Source of the DNA: Karstenula rhodostoma CBS 690.94
Taxonomy: Eukaryota; Ascomycota; Dothideomycetes; Pleosporales; Didymosphaeriaceae
Assembly (NCBI GenBank): GCA_010093485.1
Contig: MU001508.1
Span: forward strand, 324,051 to 388,050
Direction of reading: 5' to 3'
DNA length: 64,000 nucleotides
The first letter of the stretch is position 1; each line of letters opens with the position of its first letter. The notes beneath the pieces are model-generated. The model saw only the letters and a program-made list of their open reading frames with translations. It did no database searches and was not told where the DNA came from. The position numbers and the translations under genes were made by a program. Below are positions 34,526 to 46,730 of this stretch, piece by piece.

Positions 34526-35230
34526 TCAAGCCTGTGCTACCCCCCATGCCTGACCTTCCCCTCGCCGTTCAAACTCCAAGATATCTTCGGTGAATTTGAA
34601 CAGCTCCTTACCACCAACCAATTCAGTGATCCAAAGACTCGCATCGATCCCCGAACTAACCCCCCCAGCGTTTACAATCCTCACACCAGCCTCCGTCTCC
34701 CCGCCATCCACCCACCTCTTCTTCACAATGTTAATTCTAGAATCCCCGCCTGCAGCTTTATCCGCATACTTCTTGAGCATATCATAGCAGATATGATGCG
34801 TCGTCGCCGTCCGCCCAGCCAACACACCCGCCGCACCCAAGATAATAGACCCGGAGCACACAGACTGCAAGATCCGATACCCGGTCTCTTTCCTCGGCGG
34901 CAACTCCGCGAACCTCTGCAAAAGCGCCAGCGTCTTCTGTCCATGCTCGCTGGCCACGAACTCCGCAACGATTTCCGGGTGCGCGCCGGGGACGACGAGG
35001 ATGTCGTAGTTTTGGAGCTGCTGTTCGACGTCCGCAAACGAGGCGCCGGGGACGTAGACCAGGACGCTTTTCTCGCCGCCGACGGGGTTTGTGTGTGCGA
35101 AGGTTTTGACGGAGAAGACCTGCGGTGTGCCTGGGGGTGGGCGCGTGGAGTAGACTTCTACGGGCCCGCTGAAGTCCATGATGTCGGCGCCTGCGTAGAT
35201 GAACACGCCGACGTTGAGTGCGGGTGCCAT
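34526..35230 (-). CDS. DJ-1/PfpI (class I amidotransferase-like) family protein
   Basis: This single-exon gene encodes 234 residues. NVGVFIYAGADIMDFSGPVEVYS at the N-terminus and YDILVVPGAHPEIV are the first strands of the DJ-1/PfpI fold. The nucleophile-elbow cysteine is C125 in ILQSVCSGSIILGAAGVLAGR, followed by TTHH, the usual arrangement of ThiJ/PfpI proteins. RIVNAGGVSSGIDASLWITEL is the C-terminal family motif. Members include glyoxalase III-like enzymes, isonitrile hydratases and stress proteins; I cannot tell which applies. It is probably cytosolic. Two Zn2Cys6 genes flank it within 6 kb. Confidence 0.87.
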   Translation of the reverse strand: MAPALNVGVFIYAGADIMDFSGPVEVYSTRPPPGTPQVFSVKTFAHTNPVGGEKSVLVYVPGASFADVEQQLQNYDILVVPGAHPEIVAEFVASEHGQKTLALLQRFAELPPRKETGYRILQSVCSGSIILGAAGVLAGRTATTHHICYDMLKKYADKAAGGDSRINIVKKRWVDGGETEAGVRIVNAGGVSSGIDASLWITELVGGKELFKFTEDILEFERRGEGQAWGVAQA

Positions 35231-35883
35231 TGCAGGGTATGAATGCAGTCAGGGCTACGCGACGGAGATTGGTTTTCTGTCTTGTATTTCTTTGCGAACT
35301 ACATTTGAATCCGTGGTTATTAATGATCCAGGAAATCGGCTCGGATGGTAGCCGGGTCGCCGTTCCGGTGTGAGCTAGGCATAAGCGGGACCTGTTGAAC
35401 TCGATGTGAAACCTTTCACCACTCACTCCGCTTCCGAAGATGGTAGCACCGATGACCGCCTATGGGGCTGTTATTTTATCCTAAAAGTGGGTTCATATGT
35501 CACAAAAACATGCCTAGCTGACAGGTCAAAGATGAACGTGGTAAAAAATCCACAAAAAAGCAAATGCAGCGGTGATTCCAATCGTAGGCCCGTTCCCTTG
35601 CTGCTTTGGAAGGCGTCCGCAACGCATGGTACGTACATACCTACTGGTAAACCCGGTTTGAACTATGAAGTAGCCTCACGCGCACATGGTGTGTCCGTAT
35701 ACGTTTGGTACTTCCAAATCCAAGCATGCTTCGTGAACTATCCTGTGTGACACCCTAGACAACCCAGGCGCACACAGTTTGCACTGTTGAATGCTCGCTA
35801 AACCTCTATAGGCCAACTAAAGCTCGGACAGAATACAGCAGGGAATGTAGACACGTCTTCAACGCTTCGTCATAGTACACAGG
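35231..35883. other. Intergenic region
   Basis: This holds the promoter side of the DJ-1/PfpI gene and the 3' flank of the second Zn2Cys6 gene. No gene is recognised. Confidence 0.4.
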
Positions 35884-37661
35884 CTACGGTCCAAAGCTCT
35901 CCATGGCGCGATGCTCTTGGTCCAGCTTTGCAATAGCTAACCACCCAATGCCTCTCAACGAACCGACTTTCCAATCCTCAAACACCATTCTAGCAAGACT
36001 CCTTTGTTCCAAAGTCGGCGCATACATAGCGACAAGAAACAGCGGCGAATGGAGCCGAAGATACGCAAAGCCAGTATCGCGGAGCCTCAAGTACCAAGAT
36101 ACTGAAAGTATGAGCGCGTAGTGGTCAGTCATAGAAGGTGGTAGAAATGAGGGATCGAGATGCGTGGAAGGTGGAGATGAGCTCGGTGGTGTATCAGGCG
36201 AGTGCCATGTCGGGCTCACGTTACTGGAAGAGGAGGAGGTGGGTGATGTCGATTTCGATCTCTGAGACGGCATGAAGGGAAGTGATGCCGTTGAATGCGC
36301 GGCAAGTGCATCATAGGTGGGCGCCAGCAGATCGAGGAGTATGTGGCAGGCGCTGAAGTACGCGTATGTCAGGCTCGTGAAAGGATCTCTGAAGTCGGTG
36401 TGGCCTGTCCCGGGACTGGTCCAACACAGTCGTTGTCCTTTGCTTTGTTGTGCATAACCGTTCCATAATTGGTTGACCTCTTCTCTTGCTTTCATGTATT
36501 CTTTCCTCTTGCGCTCGAAATCCACGGGTGACATCACCGCGCTTGAATTCGACTGGAGCTCCATTAGTCTGGCCAAGGGCGTAATGATCTGCATGCTGAG
36601 TGGCAGCCTTTCCTGCGTCCAACCGCAAGCTTCTAGAAGCACGCGTTTCATGACTGGATCGTCGCGGATTCGAGGATTGGACGTAGTGAGGTACACGAAA
36701 CATAGCTGTAGCCTTACATGGAAGAAGATGTTGATGAGCATAGGTCCAGGTCCATTTCCTCCAGGTCCTTTTGCTTTCTTGTCTCTCTGTGCTTTCGATG
36801 CCTGCTCCAGTGCATTGTCAATCATTTTTGCACAGGCAACGTTGTGCAATGCGAACCCCTCCCCAGCACTCGCTACTACCGACTCGAACAAGGTCAACAT
36901 CAGACTTGTCATGACCATGTACAGGTCTCCGCCTTTATCTCCTTTCTCTTGTAGTACTCTTCCCTGACAACGCAAGCTACCACCGTACAGTCCGTACGCA
37001 TGATGCAGTAGGGCAGCGTCCCTCAACTCTAAGCTACTAAAGGCTGCAGTTGTGGCTCGCAGGGCTAGACTCAGCGCTTCGTTCCTGTGGGTAGCCGATG
37101 AACTTTGTGATGTAGATGGAGGGAGTGCAGCAGCCATCCGCGGCAGCGCATGCAACCAGCTTGGTGTACGCCGAACTGCACCTGGCATATGTCTTCCTTC
37201 AGCACACATGAACGCGGTTAAGTTTTGAAAGAACGCCTCGCCCAAAACGTATCTGGGGCTGACGTCCACTTGCAAAACGTATGCCTATACTCGTGGGAAC
37301 AAAGTCAGCCGAGTTACAAAAATGGGGTTATGTACAAACTGTTCATGTCTGAGACATGGCGACATTGTACTGGGGAGTATCGTACCATCTCATCGGGGAG
37401 GGACCCAACGCCAACCGCTATGCCTCTGCCGTCCTCAAATCGTCGAGCGACTTCCAGAGAGGTGGCTTGAGGGGAGGGTTTCTTGGTTCGGGGCTTCTTT
37501 CCAGATGGATAAGAAGACGTGTCCACGAAAAGAAGGGGTGCATCGGTGGGACCCGGACATTGTCTGTTGAACCGTGTGCACATGGTGCAGTGTGGCATCG
37601 TAGCGTCACATTTTATACGCTTTTGGCGGCATGTCGCACATGCTTTAGTTCTGCGTGGCAT
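35884..37661 (-). CDS. Zn2Cys6 transcription factor
   Basis: Two exons, 37661-37386 and 37284-35884, are joined in phase 0 over a 101-base intron, giving about 558 residues. The zinc cluster is at the very N-terminus: C8-AT-C11-RQKRIK-C18-DATMPH-C25-TM-C28-TRFNRQ-C35. A basic linker (GKKPRTKKPS) follows. The remainder is a DUF3468-like helical region (GEAFFQNLTAFMCAEGRH, LSLALRATTAAFSSLELRDAALLHHAYGLYGGSL) of the type found in many fungal regulators, with a Ser/Pro/Thr insert around residues 430-465. Nuclear DNA-binding regulator; targets unknown. Its only intron is closely related to an intron of the class V aminotransferase gene 15 kb away. Confidence 0.85.
37285..37385 (-). mobile_element. 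Introner-like intron, copy B
   Basis: This is the single intron of the Zn2Cys6 gene, 101 bases, phase 0, donor GTACGA and acceptor TATAG. It is collinear over its full length with the intron at 21871-21971: 15 mismatches by hand count and no gaps. The shared palindrome is longer here (CATGTCT-C-AGACATG, 37344-37358). It sits on the opposite strand and in a different phase from copy A. Confidence 0.8.
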
Positions 37662-40141
37662 GCTGGAAGTAGGGGGTGTCTGTCTGCTGCAGTAGGTATG
37701 TGCAAGACTATAATGTACATGTGCTGGGAGTTGCTCTTGACACTTGATGCTGGCTCAACATGGGCCTAAATATTCCTCGATTGCGTGTATTGGAGAGACT
37801 GCAGTTCTCGAGTTATTGGTTGTCAGTCCGATGACTTCTGGATTCGCTGCTTCAATTGTGATAGGTCGGGCTGTGCATTGAGTCGTGATGTCGCAACCTA
37901 ATTTTTTTTTTCCGGACTGTGAGGCTCAATCGTCGTCGCGGAAGGAATCAGCGTAAGAGACCTTGTAAGGCTGAGACTCGGACTCTTGTGATGTGACGAA
38001 ACGCCGACCGAACGATCATGCATGCGACGAAAACACTTCTTGCAGTCAATCCTTGCTCTTGCGGTGCTCTGCTCTTCTTCGCTAGCAATCCCCAGCCTCG
38101 TCGGTTCACCTCGCTTTTCAGGTATCTCCGCTGTGCGGATAGGACCTGTACAAATCGTGGAAATATAAGAGGCGTGAGTAGTATCGAGAATGACAAACAG
38201 TGTAGAAGCGCGTGCACGCGTGATTCAGTACAGATCTCGAGATGTAGGCATCGTACGATGGAATGGAACGACCCAGCCCACTGGCTCAACGGTCGTACTT
38301 AAAACCACGCGCCGAGCAACATGCAAGCAGAGACCCAAAGGCGGGAGCAGGGGCCGCTCGACTGTGTATGACTCGCGGGCTCAACGGCCGACTGCGGCCT
38401 CGACGCGCATCCCAACCTTTTCTGCCAATGCAGAGAAGCGAGAAGCACGCATGTCGTACATCAGCAGATCCCTAGCAACGTCGAAAGCCGCCGTCGGAGT
38501 TCAGGGCAGTGCACACGGTGTGTTTGGTTGATGGGATGGGGGCCGTAGGATTGCGGAATCGGCAGAGTTGCGGCGGCGCGTGCACAGCTGAGAACGCACA
38601 AGCGTCAACGTCCGGCTCATCCCACTCGCTTCCCCTAGGCTTGCATCATCAACGCTCTCTGTGGGGCATCAACAATTCCTTGATTGTATGGCAAGGATGA
38701 AAAAAAAAATCTTTCTGTACGCCGCTATGCAAAGACTCCATATAGCCCGATTCGATGTCGATCATGGCTGGCTCGAACTGAAAGGATCCCATGAAGCCTC
38801 ACTTATCCCCGCCTCGCGGAAACAGATCCACCCGTTCTGATCGACACTCCGCAAGGGATTGATAGGTGCAACACGGCAACAACGACAACCCTCTTGCCGA
38901 CGGCCATGTGCTTTCCCCCCTCTAAATTGCAGGCGTGACCTGTCAGCTGCATACATACACGGGGGTTTGGACCTTGTCGTTCACGGTACTTGGACGCAGT
39001 TTGCCTTGTTCCAAGCCTCCTGCTCGCTACATGAAACAAACCAGACGATGTATACCGCAACGACAAGATCTGCCGGGATAGGCGATGGTGCCGCGGTACA
39101 GTGACCAACGACACTGTAGTTGCAGCCATGAGTAGTACGCCATCGTTTGGCTGCATGCTTCCGATCCCGATTGGATACTCTTACGTAGCTACACTGGGAT
39201 GCAAAAGCCACAGCCTGCATGCGTCTCTAGGCCGCCTACTACCTGAATCGGATAACACTACACATAGCAAGGAAAGTATCTCATGGGAATAGAACTCAGT
39301 CCAAGGACGACTCAAAATCAGCAGCTGCAGTACTAGGCCAAAGGGTCATGTACTGCAGTGCTCCTCGTGGAGTAACATAGTGTATTCAATCAAACTCTTA
39401 TTCAGCCAATGTACATGCTCGCTGATCCACAATCTTCCAGAAAGTCTATTCGTCGCCACCAACCCGCGGTTACCATATAACGTAGCAGCATGAAAAGCAA
39501 GCACAAATCCAGGAACGCCTCACCCGTGCGTTCGCCACTACGCCAGAAAAACAACTCCAGAGCCTCACGCATGCATTCGCCACAACACCTTCTTCCACCA
39601 AGGTCAGCATCACCTTGCGTGAGACCTGAACAATAGAAGAAGTGATTCCAAAGCCCCATCCGCGCGTTCACCACACCCACCAAGGCTGCCATCAGCACGC
39701 ATAACCATCAAACAAGATTATGGGGCATCGCATGAACAGAGACACCACAGCGACCGAAGTCCGAGGATGCGCGGCAGAACGAGGCAACATCCTGTGTTTC
39801 TACTTCGTCGCAACCATCTACCCTCTCTGTCAGTCCCAGCTCGTACGGCGAATAGCGTCCCAGGTTAATGTCACGGCAGAGAACGACGTTTATGAGCAAC
39901 ATGCCGCGTTTCTGCTTCTTTGTCGCAATGTCAGTCATGCTTGCTTCATCAGTACTGCTTTGCGTGATGAATAACGTACAGCAGCAATGTCACAGCTGAA
40001 CAAGCAGGCGTTGGAAACGACGCAACGACTCCATTGACTCATTGGTATAGCACGCCCAATCCCGTGTCATACACATAGTAGCATCCGTGCCATGAACATG
40101 GCCACAGGAAAAGTAACTTACAGGAGAGAAACCTCCTCTCT
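37662..40141. other. Long region without recognised genes (about 2.5 kb)
   Basis: No frame has convincing content. About 39,500-39,680 shows degenerate repeats of a word ending GCGTTCGCCAC. At 39114-39133 a 20-base stretch resembles the end of the MITE. It is otherwise the upstream region of the minus-strand Zn2Cys6 gene and the 3' flank of SMC3. Confidence 0.4.
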
Positions 40142-43100
40142 CTACGCCCCGGGCCTCTGACTCGTCTCCACAAAATCCAACGCCCCCTCCCGATCAAACA
40201 CGTCAATCTTGCTACTTGCGTTCACAAAGCTGACGGCATAGCACTTGTCCGCGACCAGCACCATCTCGGGCCTGAACGTCGTGCAGATGAACTGGCCGCC
40301 GCCCTCGCCGCTCTCTCCGCCCTTGCCCGACAGCTTCCGCAGCATCTCCGCGACCGCAGTGCGGTACTGCGCGTCGAGGTTGGCGTCGATCTCGTCGAAG
40401 AGGTAGAACGGCGCGGGGTCGCACTGCTGGATCGCGAAGACGAGAGCGAGCGCGCATAGCGCCTTTTGGCCGCCCGAAAGCTGCTGGATGCGCTGCTGCT
40501 CGTCGTGCTTGGAGTTGAAGGACACGGCGATGCCGACGCCCGTGTAGTTCTCCACCGAGGCGCCCTTGGCTCGGCGGTGGTCTTCGTCGTCGTCTTCACC
40601 GCGGCGCGCTTCGCGGTCGGAGCGCCGCTGGATGATGAGTCGGCCTTTGCCTGCGGGCACGAGCTGCACGAAGACTTCGGAGAAGTATTTTGAGACTTGC
40701 TTGAACGTGCGGGCAATGGCTTCGTCTTTGCGCTGATCGAGCACTTCGATGAGGTTCTCGATGGATTCGCGCGAGGTGCTGAGCTCGCCGCGGCGATGGA
40801 TCAGTTGTTCGCGGCGTTTGGTGAAGTCTTCGTATTGCTGGAAGGCTTTCTTGTTGACGTTTTTGAATTTCCGCAGGGCCTTGTTGACCTTTTCGAGTTC
40901 GCTGGCGAGCTGCATCATGTTAGCTTGGGCAAATCAGTGCTCATTTACTGCAACTTACTTTATCTTCAGACCACTTCGTATAACGGCGGTAGATATCTTC
41001 CGGCAGTGTGCCAAGATCCCGAAGATCTCGCTGCACCTCGTCCAGTTGCTTCTTGAGCTCGGCGCGCTTCTGCATATTTTTATCTAGGTTGCCTTGGTGG
41101 TTCTCTATCGCTTTTGCGATCTTGCGGTTCACTTGCTCTTTCTCGGCCCTGGAGGCTTCTAGCTCTATAAGCTGCGTGTTGGCTTCGTCGCGTGAACTCT
41201 CACGCTCTTTTATCTGCTGGTCGAGATCTGAAATCGTCTTGTCGATGGCCTTGAGTTGTCGCTGAACGTCCTTCAACCGTGTCGACTGGTTTCCGCCATC
41301 GCCTGAGCCACTCTGTTGAGCCAGCAGTCGATCAAGCCTTGGTCGCAGGAGCTCGCGAAGCTCGAGCTCAATCTCTGCCTTTCGAGTCTCTAAATCGACT
41401 CGTTGCGAGGTAATTTCAGAGAGTTGTTTGTTCACCTCTCTTATGGTGCTACCCAGAGATTGCAGTTGTTGTTCCTCATCCTTATTTAGCGCCTTCTTGA
41501 AGTCTGATGCAAGCTCCGCCTCCAGCTCACTCTGCTGAGTGGCGAGTGTGTTGATGTGCTGTCGAATCGACACTGCGTCTCGCTGGAAACGGTCGATTCG
41601 ATCTTGCTTCTGCTGCAGCTCGGCTTGCTTGTCGCGCATTTGCTGCCTCATCGGGATATAGCTGCTCTCGGCGTGTTTTTTCTGATACTCGGCCTTGCGT
41701 ACCTCGGTTGCTGCAGCGGTGACCTGTTGTCGAAGCCTGGCTAGCTCATCATCAGTCTCGCGCTCGCGGGTCTTCAGATCCTCAAGTTGCGCTCGGAGGT
41801 CGGCGACTTTGTTGTATGCGTCTATCTTCGACTTGCTGGGATCGAAGTATCCACCATGGTATCCGCCCTTCCTATGTGCTCGGTCGCCGTCCGGGGTGAG
41901 CGCCAAGACTCCTTCGTGAGTCCTTACAAGGCTCTGGCAGATGCTAAGCTCTGGACAAACGACGACTCTGCCGAAGACGTGCCTGATAGCTTTCTCGAAC
42001 TGCGGATCGTATCGAAGTTTTGGTAGCAATGGCTGCGCGTCGGCCGTCTGAGGAATATGTGTATGGCGTGGGCTAACGCGGTTCATCGCCATGAAAGTAA
42101 GTCGACCTCCCTTCTCTTTGTTGAGGAGAGAGATGACCTTGGCTGCAGTCTCGTCGGTGTCGCATACTACGTGGAACAAGGACGCCTGCGCGGCTATTTC
42201 GGTAGCGATCTTGTAGGGCGCGGGAACCTGTATCAGATCTGCAACCGTACCGTAGATGCCGGTGAGGTTGTGCTTTTCCTTCAGACGCTCCAAAGTCTCC
42301 AGACCGCGGCTGGTCGCATGGTCCAACAAGTGGTTCAGGCTGTTCTGGGCCTGTCGCAACTGCGTGTCTGCGTTCTTGACCTGCGACTGCAGTCTGTACT
42401 GCTCACGGTTCAGCGTTGATTGCTTGTCGTTGAGCGCTTGCTGAGCGTCCCTGGCTTTCTGCACGGCTTCTCCATGACCGACAGTGTTGTCGCCCTCGTT
42501 GGAGAGATTAGCTTCCAAATCGGAGATTTCCGTCTCGAGCGTTCCAATGTCCCCTCGGAGCTCATTTATGTCGTCGTCGGTCTGCATCTGCACAGACTTT
42601 CTAGTTGCCAGTTGCATCGTGATGGCGTCGATTTCCGCGCGGAGCGCATCGTCGCGTTGTCTCTTGCTGGTGTATGAGGCACCACGGCCCTGCTTATCGT
42701 AGAGGCGCTTCTGCTGTGCCTTTGCCTCAGCCAGCTGGGAGTTGACGATATCCTCTTCGTCCTTCTTCGCATTGTATGTGGGCAGCAGCTGTGCGAACTC
42801 GGTCTCGCGAGCAGCTATGTCGTGCCGCACCAGCGTGAGGTCTTTGTCGCGTTGTTTCTGAGACTGCTTCGCAGCTGACTGGCCGTCGGTGAGGTCGTTG
42901 AGCTCGAGCTCGATGGCTGCCTTTTGCCGCGAAGCTTTCCGCCGGTCGTCCTCCAGACGTGCGCGCTCGGCTGTCAGCAAGTCGACCTCGCTCTGCAGCT
43001 CAGCGATCTGGTCGGTGATGCGACCCATGTCCAGCTCGTTTTGCACAAACACGGCCTTTTGGTTGTCCACGTCGGCTGCGCCGTTGTGTCTCCGGGCCTC

Positions 43101-43877
43101 TATCCGGTTGAGGTCCGACTCCAGGCGCTCCTCGATGCGCGTGTTCAGGGTATGAAGGATGGCGCGGCGCTCGCGGTCGTTCTTGTTGTAGGCCTCGAGC
43201 TCCGACTTCTCGCCCTCGAGCTCGTCCAGGCGGGTGTTGATGTCGGCGACGAGGGTGTCGATGCGCTCGCACGACTTGTCCGTGTCGTTCATCAGCTTCA
43301 GACTGTCGGCACGGCGCTTCTCGTAGACGCTGGAGCCCGAGATCTCCTTGAGCAAGCTCAGTCGCTCCTCGTCCTTCATGTTGGTGAGCGTGGCGACGCG
43401 GCCCTGGGGCACAATGTAGAAGGGGTTGGAGCGCGACAGGCCGGCGGCTTCGAGCATCTCGTTGACCTCGCGGCGCGTGGCGTTCTTGCGGTCCATGGAG
43501 AACTCGTCCTTCTTCAGGCCGATGGTGCGGCGGAGGGTGAACTCGTCCTTGTTGTTGTGGAAGCGCCCGTCGCTGTTATCGAAGACGACCTCGACGTAGG
43601 CCGACTGCACGGGGGCGCCCGACCCTTCCTGTGTCCGTCAGCACCTGGTACGAAGTGGGTGAACAGGCCGTCGTACGTGCAGCAGCGCCTGGCGCTCCTC
43701 CTTGCTCATGTTCTCGTACTCGTCGCCCAGCACAAAGCGCACCGCCGAAAAGAAGTTGGTCTTGCCCGCGCCATTGCGGCCGACAATGACGTTGCTCTTG
43801 GGCGAGAAGGACTCGGTCTTGACCTGGTTCTTGTACGTCTTGAAGCCCTGGATGGTGATGTGCTTGATATGGCCCAT
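40142..43877 (-). CDS. smc3: Cohesin subunit SMC3
   Basis: SMC3 pairs with SMC1 and the kleisin to form the cohesin ring holding sister chromatids together. Three exons: 43877-43677, 43628-40959 and 40909-40142, with introns of 48 and 49 bases, give about 1212 residues, normal for the family. Walker A is GRNGAGKTN (about residues 33-41). K106 and K107 in [24 protein letters not shown] are the conserved pair acetylated by Eco1 in studied species. Long coiled coils flank a hinge near residues 500-680 ([14 protein letters not shown]...[16 protein letters not shown]). The ABC signature [36 protein letters not shown], including Walker B, is near the C-terminus. It is intact and nuclear, and will be constitutively essential. 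Confidence 0.96.
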
Positions 43878-44843
43878 GGTGGCGGCTGCGCGGGCGGGCG
43901 CTATGCGTCAATTCGTTTGTGCGCACGCGAGACGTGTTTCTGTGGGCGTGGGTGGGCGGTCAGGACATGGCCGTGCAGGCGTCGTGAATGCGAATGCGCC
44001 AGCACGACTAGCAAGCAAGACGCGACGACGCGACACTGGCTGACCCGCGATTTGCCAAGCCCCACACGGAGAAACCCCCCGCCGCGATGCTGCGCGCGTC
44101 ATCCTGGACTGAACGCGTCGAGCCTGAGTGCACCGTGTTCTCTCGAGGCAGACAATGCATGCATTTAGACCTTTGGCATCATCATATGGTCCGATCCGAG
44201 CCAGAGTGGCCTTGTGCGTCGAGTCGTCTCCCATCACCCGCTTCCGAGCCATTCACACGCCTAACATTTATCACCGCCTATGGCATTCAAGCTATTCACC
44301 GTCGTCTGCACTCTCATATGTCCTTCTGAAGCATCGCCTCCCGTCTAGCTGCCTGGACCAGCCGACCAGCCTCTTGTCGCTCTTGTGGACGGAGCACTTC
44401 GGACTGTAAAAGGCACGCCTACGCACTCGCCCTTGCCCTCAACCCCGTTCACCATTACCTTCTATTAACATCAAATAATCGTCTTTCTTATTTGCCATTG
44501 TCTTGTTATCTCACATATTGCGTGACTACCTTGGATACGTGAGTGCCGAATGTGACTTCCTCGTGACCTGGTCACAACCATCACCTTCCCCGAGTTGACC
44601 TGGGGACGCGCGATATGGAGAGACCCGGCTCTGGCTATTCACACCCAGCATGTTTCAATTACTGCGAGTTGCGAGGTCACGAGCTATGCCTGGTTCCAGC
44701 CTTTTGGGCCCGCCCCTCTCTACCATCCCAACAATATACAAGGCCCAAAGCTCTTCAACCGCCTTGCACAGCCTCCGGATCACTGAACCCCCCAACCACC
44801 AGATCATCCTGGTCGCATAGACGACACGACACTCCCAGCTTTC
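43878..44843. other. Intergenic region upstream of smc3
   Basis: This holds the smc3 promoter on the minus strand and a C/T-rich leader-like tract ahead of the small plus-strand frame at 44844. No other gene is seen. Confidence 0.4.
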
Positions 44844-45254
44844 ATGCACGACCATACTACCGCCGCCATGATCTACCGCGCAGTCCGCGCCTTCTTCTCT
44901 CGCCTCGACGCCTACTTCACCGACAGGCGCACTCACAAAGCCTGTAAGCAGCAATGGTCCAAGTCAAAGAGTCAAGGGCCTTCTTCACACACGTCCCTTG
45001 GCCCTGCAGTCAACGTCACGGATTACTTCCCGTCTGCACTCATACCCCTAGAGCACAAGAAACAGGACGATTCGCGACTACAGAACTCTATGAACTGCAC
45101 TAATACCAGACAGCGGCGCAGCCTCCCAGCGCATCTGAAGACGCCAACCACGAAACGGAAGACCAAGTACGACCAATGCGAACGGAGACGAACCCCAAGA
45201 CGAGCGTCACGCGAAAATCGAAAGCACAGCGGCAGCAGAGCTCATATACACTAG
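44844..45254 (+). CDS. Hypothetical basic protein (136 aa)
   Basis: An uninterrupted 136-codon frame follows a pyrimidine-rich leader. The product starts with MIYRAVRAFFSRLDAYFTDRRTHKA, a possible amphipathic helix, and ends in a very basic tail (KRKTKYDQCERRRTPRRASRENRK). No domain is recognised. The second in-frame ATG (eight codons in) is an equally good start. It may be a lineage-specific gene or chance. Confidence 0.4.
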   Translation: MHDHTTAAMIYRAVRAFFSRLDAYFTDRRTHKACKQQWSKSKSQGPSSHTSLGPAVNVTDYFPSALIPLEHKKQDDSRLQNSMNCTNTRQRRSLPAHLKTPTTKRKTKYDQCERRRTPRRASRENRKHSGSRAHIH

Positions 45255-45678
45255 AACTGGGCCGCGTTCGGGCCGCAGAGATGTTCTATCGCATGTAGGC
45301 CTATATGTAAGCTGAAGTATTGGGTTGGTGTTGGAAACTGGTGAGTGTCTGTGGTCCAAGAGATGGTAAAGCCTGGGACCCTTCAGCACTGTACCGTAGT
45401 TCGCCAAAAAACCAATTCACCGTTTCTACAAACATCGCCCACAATGTTTTCTACTGCCTTCTATCTCAAATCAACATCTTCTGCAGTGTATTACCAACCA
45501 AGTCACATCCACCTATCTTAACGACCAGACACGTTTTGCATACGCCACATAGCTGTACTCCAATAGCAGATTGCCAACCAAGTTATACCAGGATATACCA
45601 TCCCCTACAAAAACCAGCAGCATCTCATGTCCCAAGCCCTACCAGTCCACCCTACCAACCCCCCAACCTACAACCGCA
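45255..45678. other. Intergenic region
   Basis: No gene is seen. The end is C/A-rich and resembles a leader for the short frame at 45679. Confidence 0.35.
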
Positions 45679-45912
45679 ATGGCCCCCCCCTCTCTCTCTT
45701 GCTCTTGCTTCTGGCGCTTCATAACCCGCCACACATCCGCGCTCCTCAAACCCACACCCCCACACGCGCCTTCGGAGCTCGAGCTCCTCCCCAAGCCCAA
45801 GAAAACCGCACGCCTCATCGAATCCACTCTGCATCCCGTGTGCAAAGTCACCCTCCCACACCATCAACAGCGCCCCTACCGTAGACGCCTCCTAGCGCTG
45901 CAGATTTCATAG
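45679..45912 (+). CDS. Possible small hypothetical protein (77 aa)
   Basis: A 77-codon frame starts at an ATG in good context (CCGCAATGG) after a C/A-rich stretch like a fungal leader. The product is rich in Ser, Pro, Lys and His, with no recognised domain. Evidence is weak beyond start context. Confidence 0.22.
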   Translation: MAPPSLSCSCFWRFITRHTSALLKPTPPHAPSELELLPKPKKTARLIESTLHPVCKVTLPHHQQRPYRRRLLALQIS

Positions 45913-46730
45913 ATGGTGGAGCGGGCTTGGATGCGAGAGCGAGATGGTGGCGCAGTGGGGGGCGAGGGGGCAAGGAAGAGTGTGGTGAAGGAGGAGGTAT
46001 TTACGGAAGTGGGTGGAAGGTTGAGGGGTGTTTGCTGCATGCTAAGAGAGACTGGGAGGGTAATGGGATGGAATGGAAGGGGGGCGTATACAGTGGCTTG
46101 TCGAGGGCTGGAGGACGCTCTGGTAGCCCGTTAGGACACTCGCCATTTTGACCTCTGCTGGCTCTCGCGTGCATTCGACATTTGTCTGGAGAAATGTTGG
46201 AACGGGTTGCCGCTTGCTTGGACGCATCGCATTTTCAACATCTACGCAACGCCCTCACGAGGGCTATAGAGCTCATCCGAGAAGATACTAGTATAAGTTA
46301 GACTTTCGCAACCTTCCATGCATTGATTGCTGTTACGCTTTAGCAGGGATACCGAAAAATTGGACATCGAACACGACATCCTACTTACATGGACATCAAT
46401 ACCAAAGAGTTTAGACGTGCAGACGTGTGGCGAGGAGCAGCACCAAAGAAAATCCGGATAAAGTGGCATGGATCGGATAGTCTTCGATCGATAGAACCCA
46501 AGACCACGACAGCATTACAGCAAGTCCAAACTCGATGAAAAAAGCTTTGATTCACAAAAAGATCCACAGCGAAAGTGATAAGTCGGCTGAAAGACGCCAG
46601 TCCCATCGATCCCCCCAACCTTCATAGCTCGTAACCATGCCCCATCGCCATATCCACTGCAGGCTCTAAGTGTTACCCTAAAGCTCTACAAGGCCGGATC
46701 CCGCACTTTTTTTTCTAACCTAGCACCCAT
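45913..46730. other. Intergenic region
   Basis: This is the 3' flank of the trypsin gene on the minus strand. It is G-rich around 45,930-46,090. No gene is seen. Confidence 0.4.

Noticed and set aside
39402..39698. 98-codon minus-strand frame with a hydrophobic segment
   Set aside because: It coincides with degenerate repeats of a short word and has no start context or homologous pattern.
42924..44168. A 414-codon frame antisense to smc3
   Set aside because: It is the mirror of the SMC3 coiled-coil codons; no domain of its own, and smc3 is certain on the other strand.
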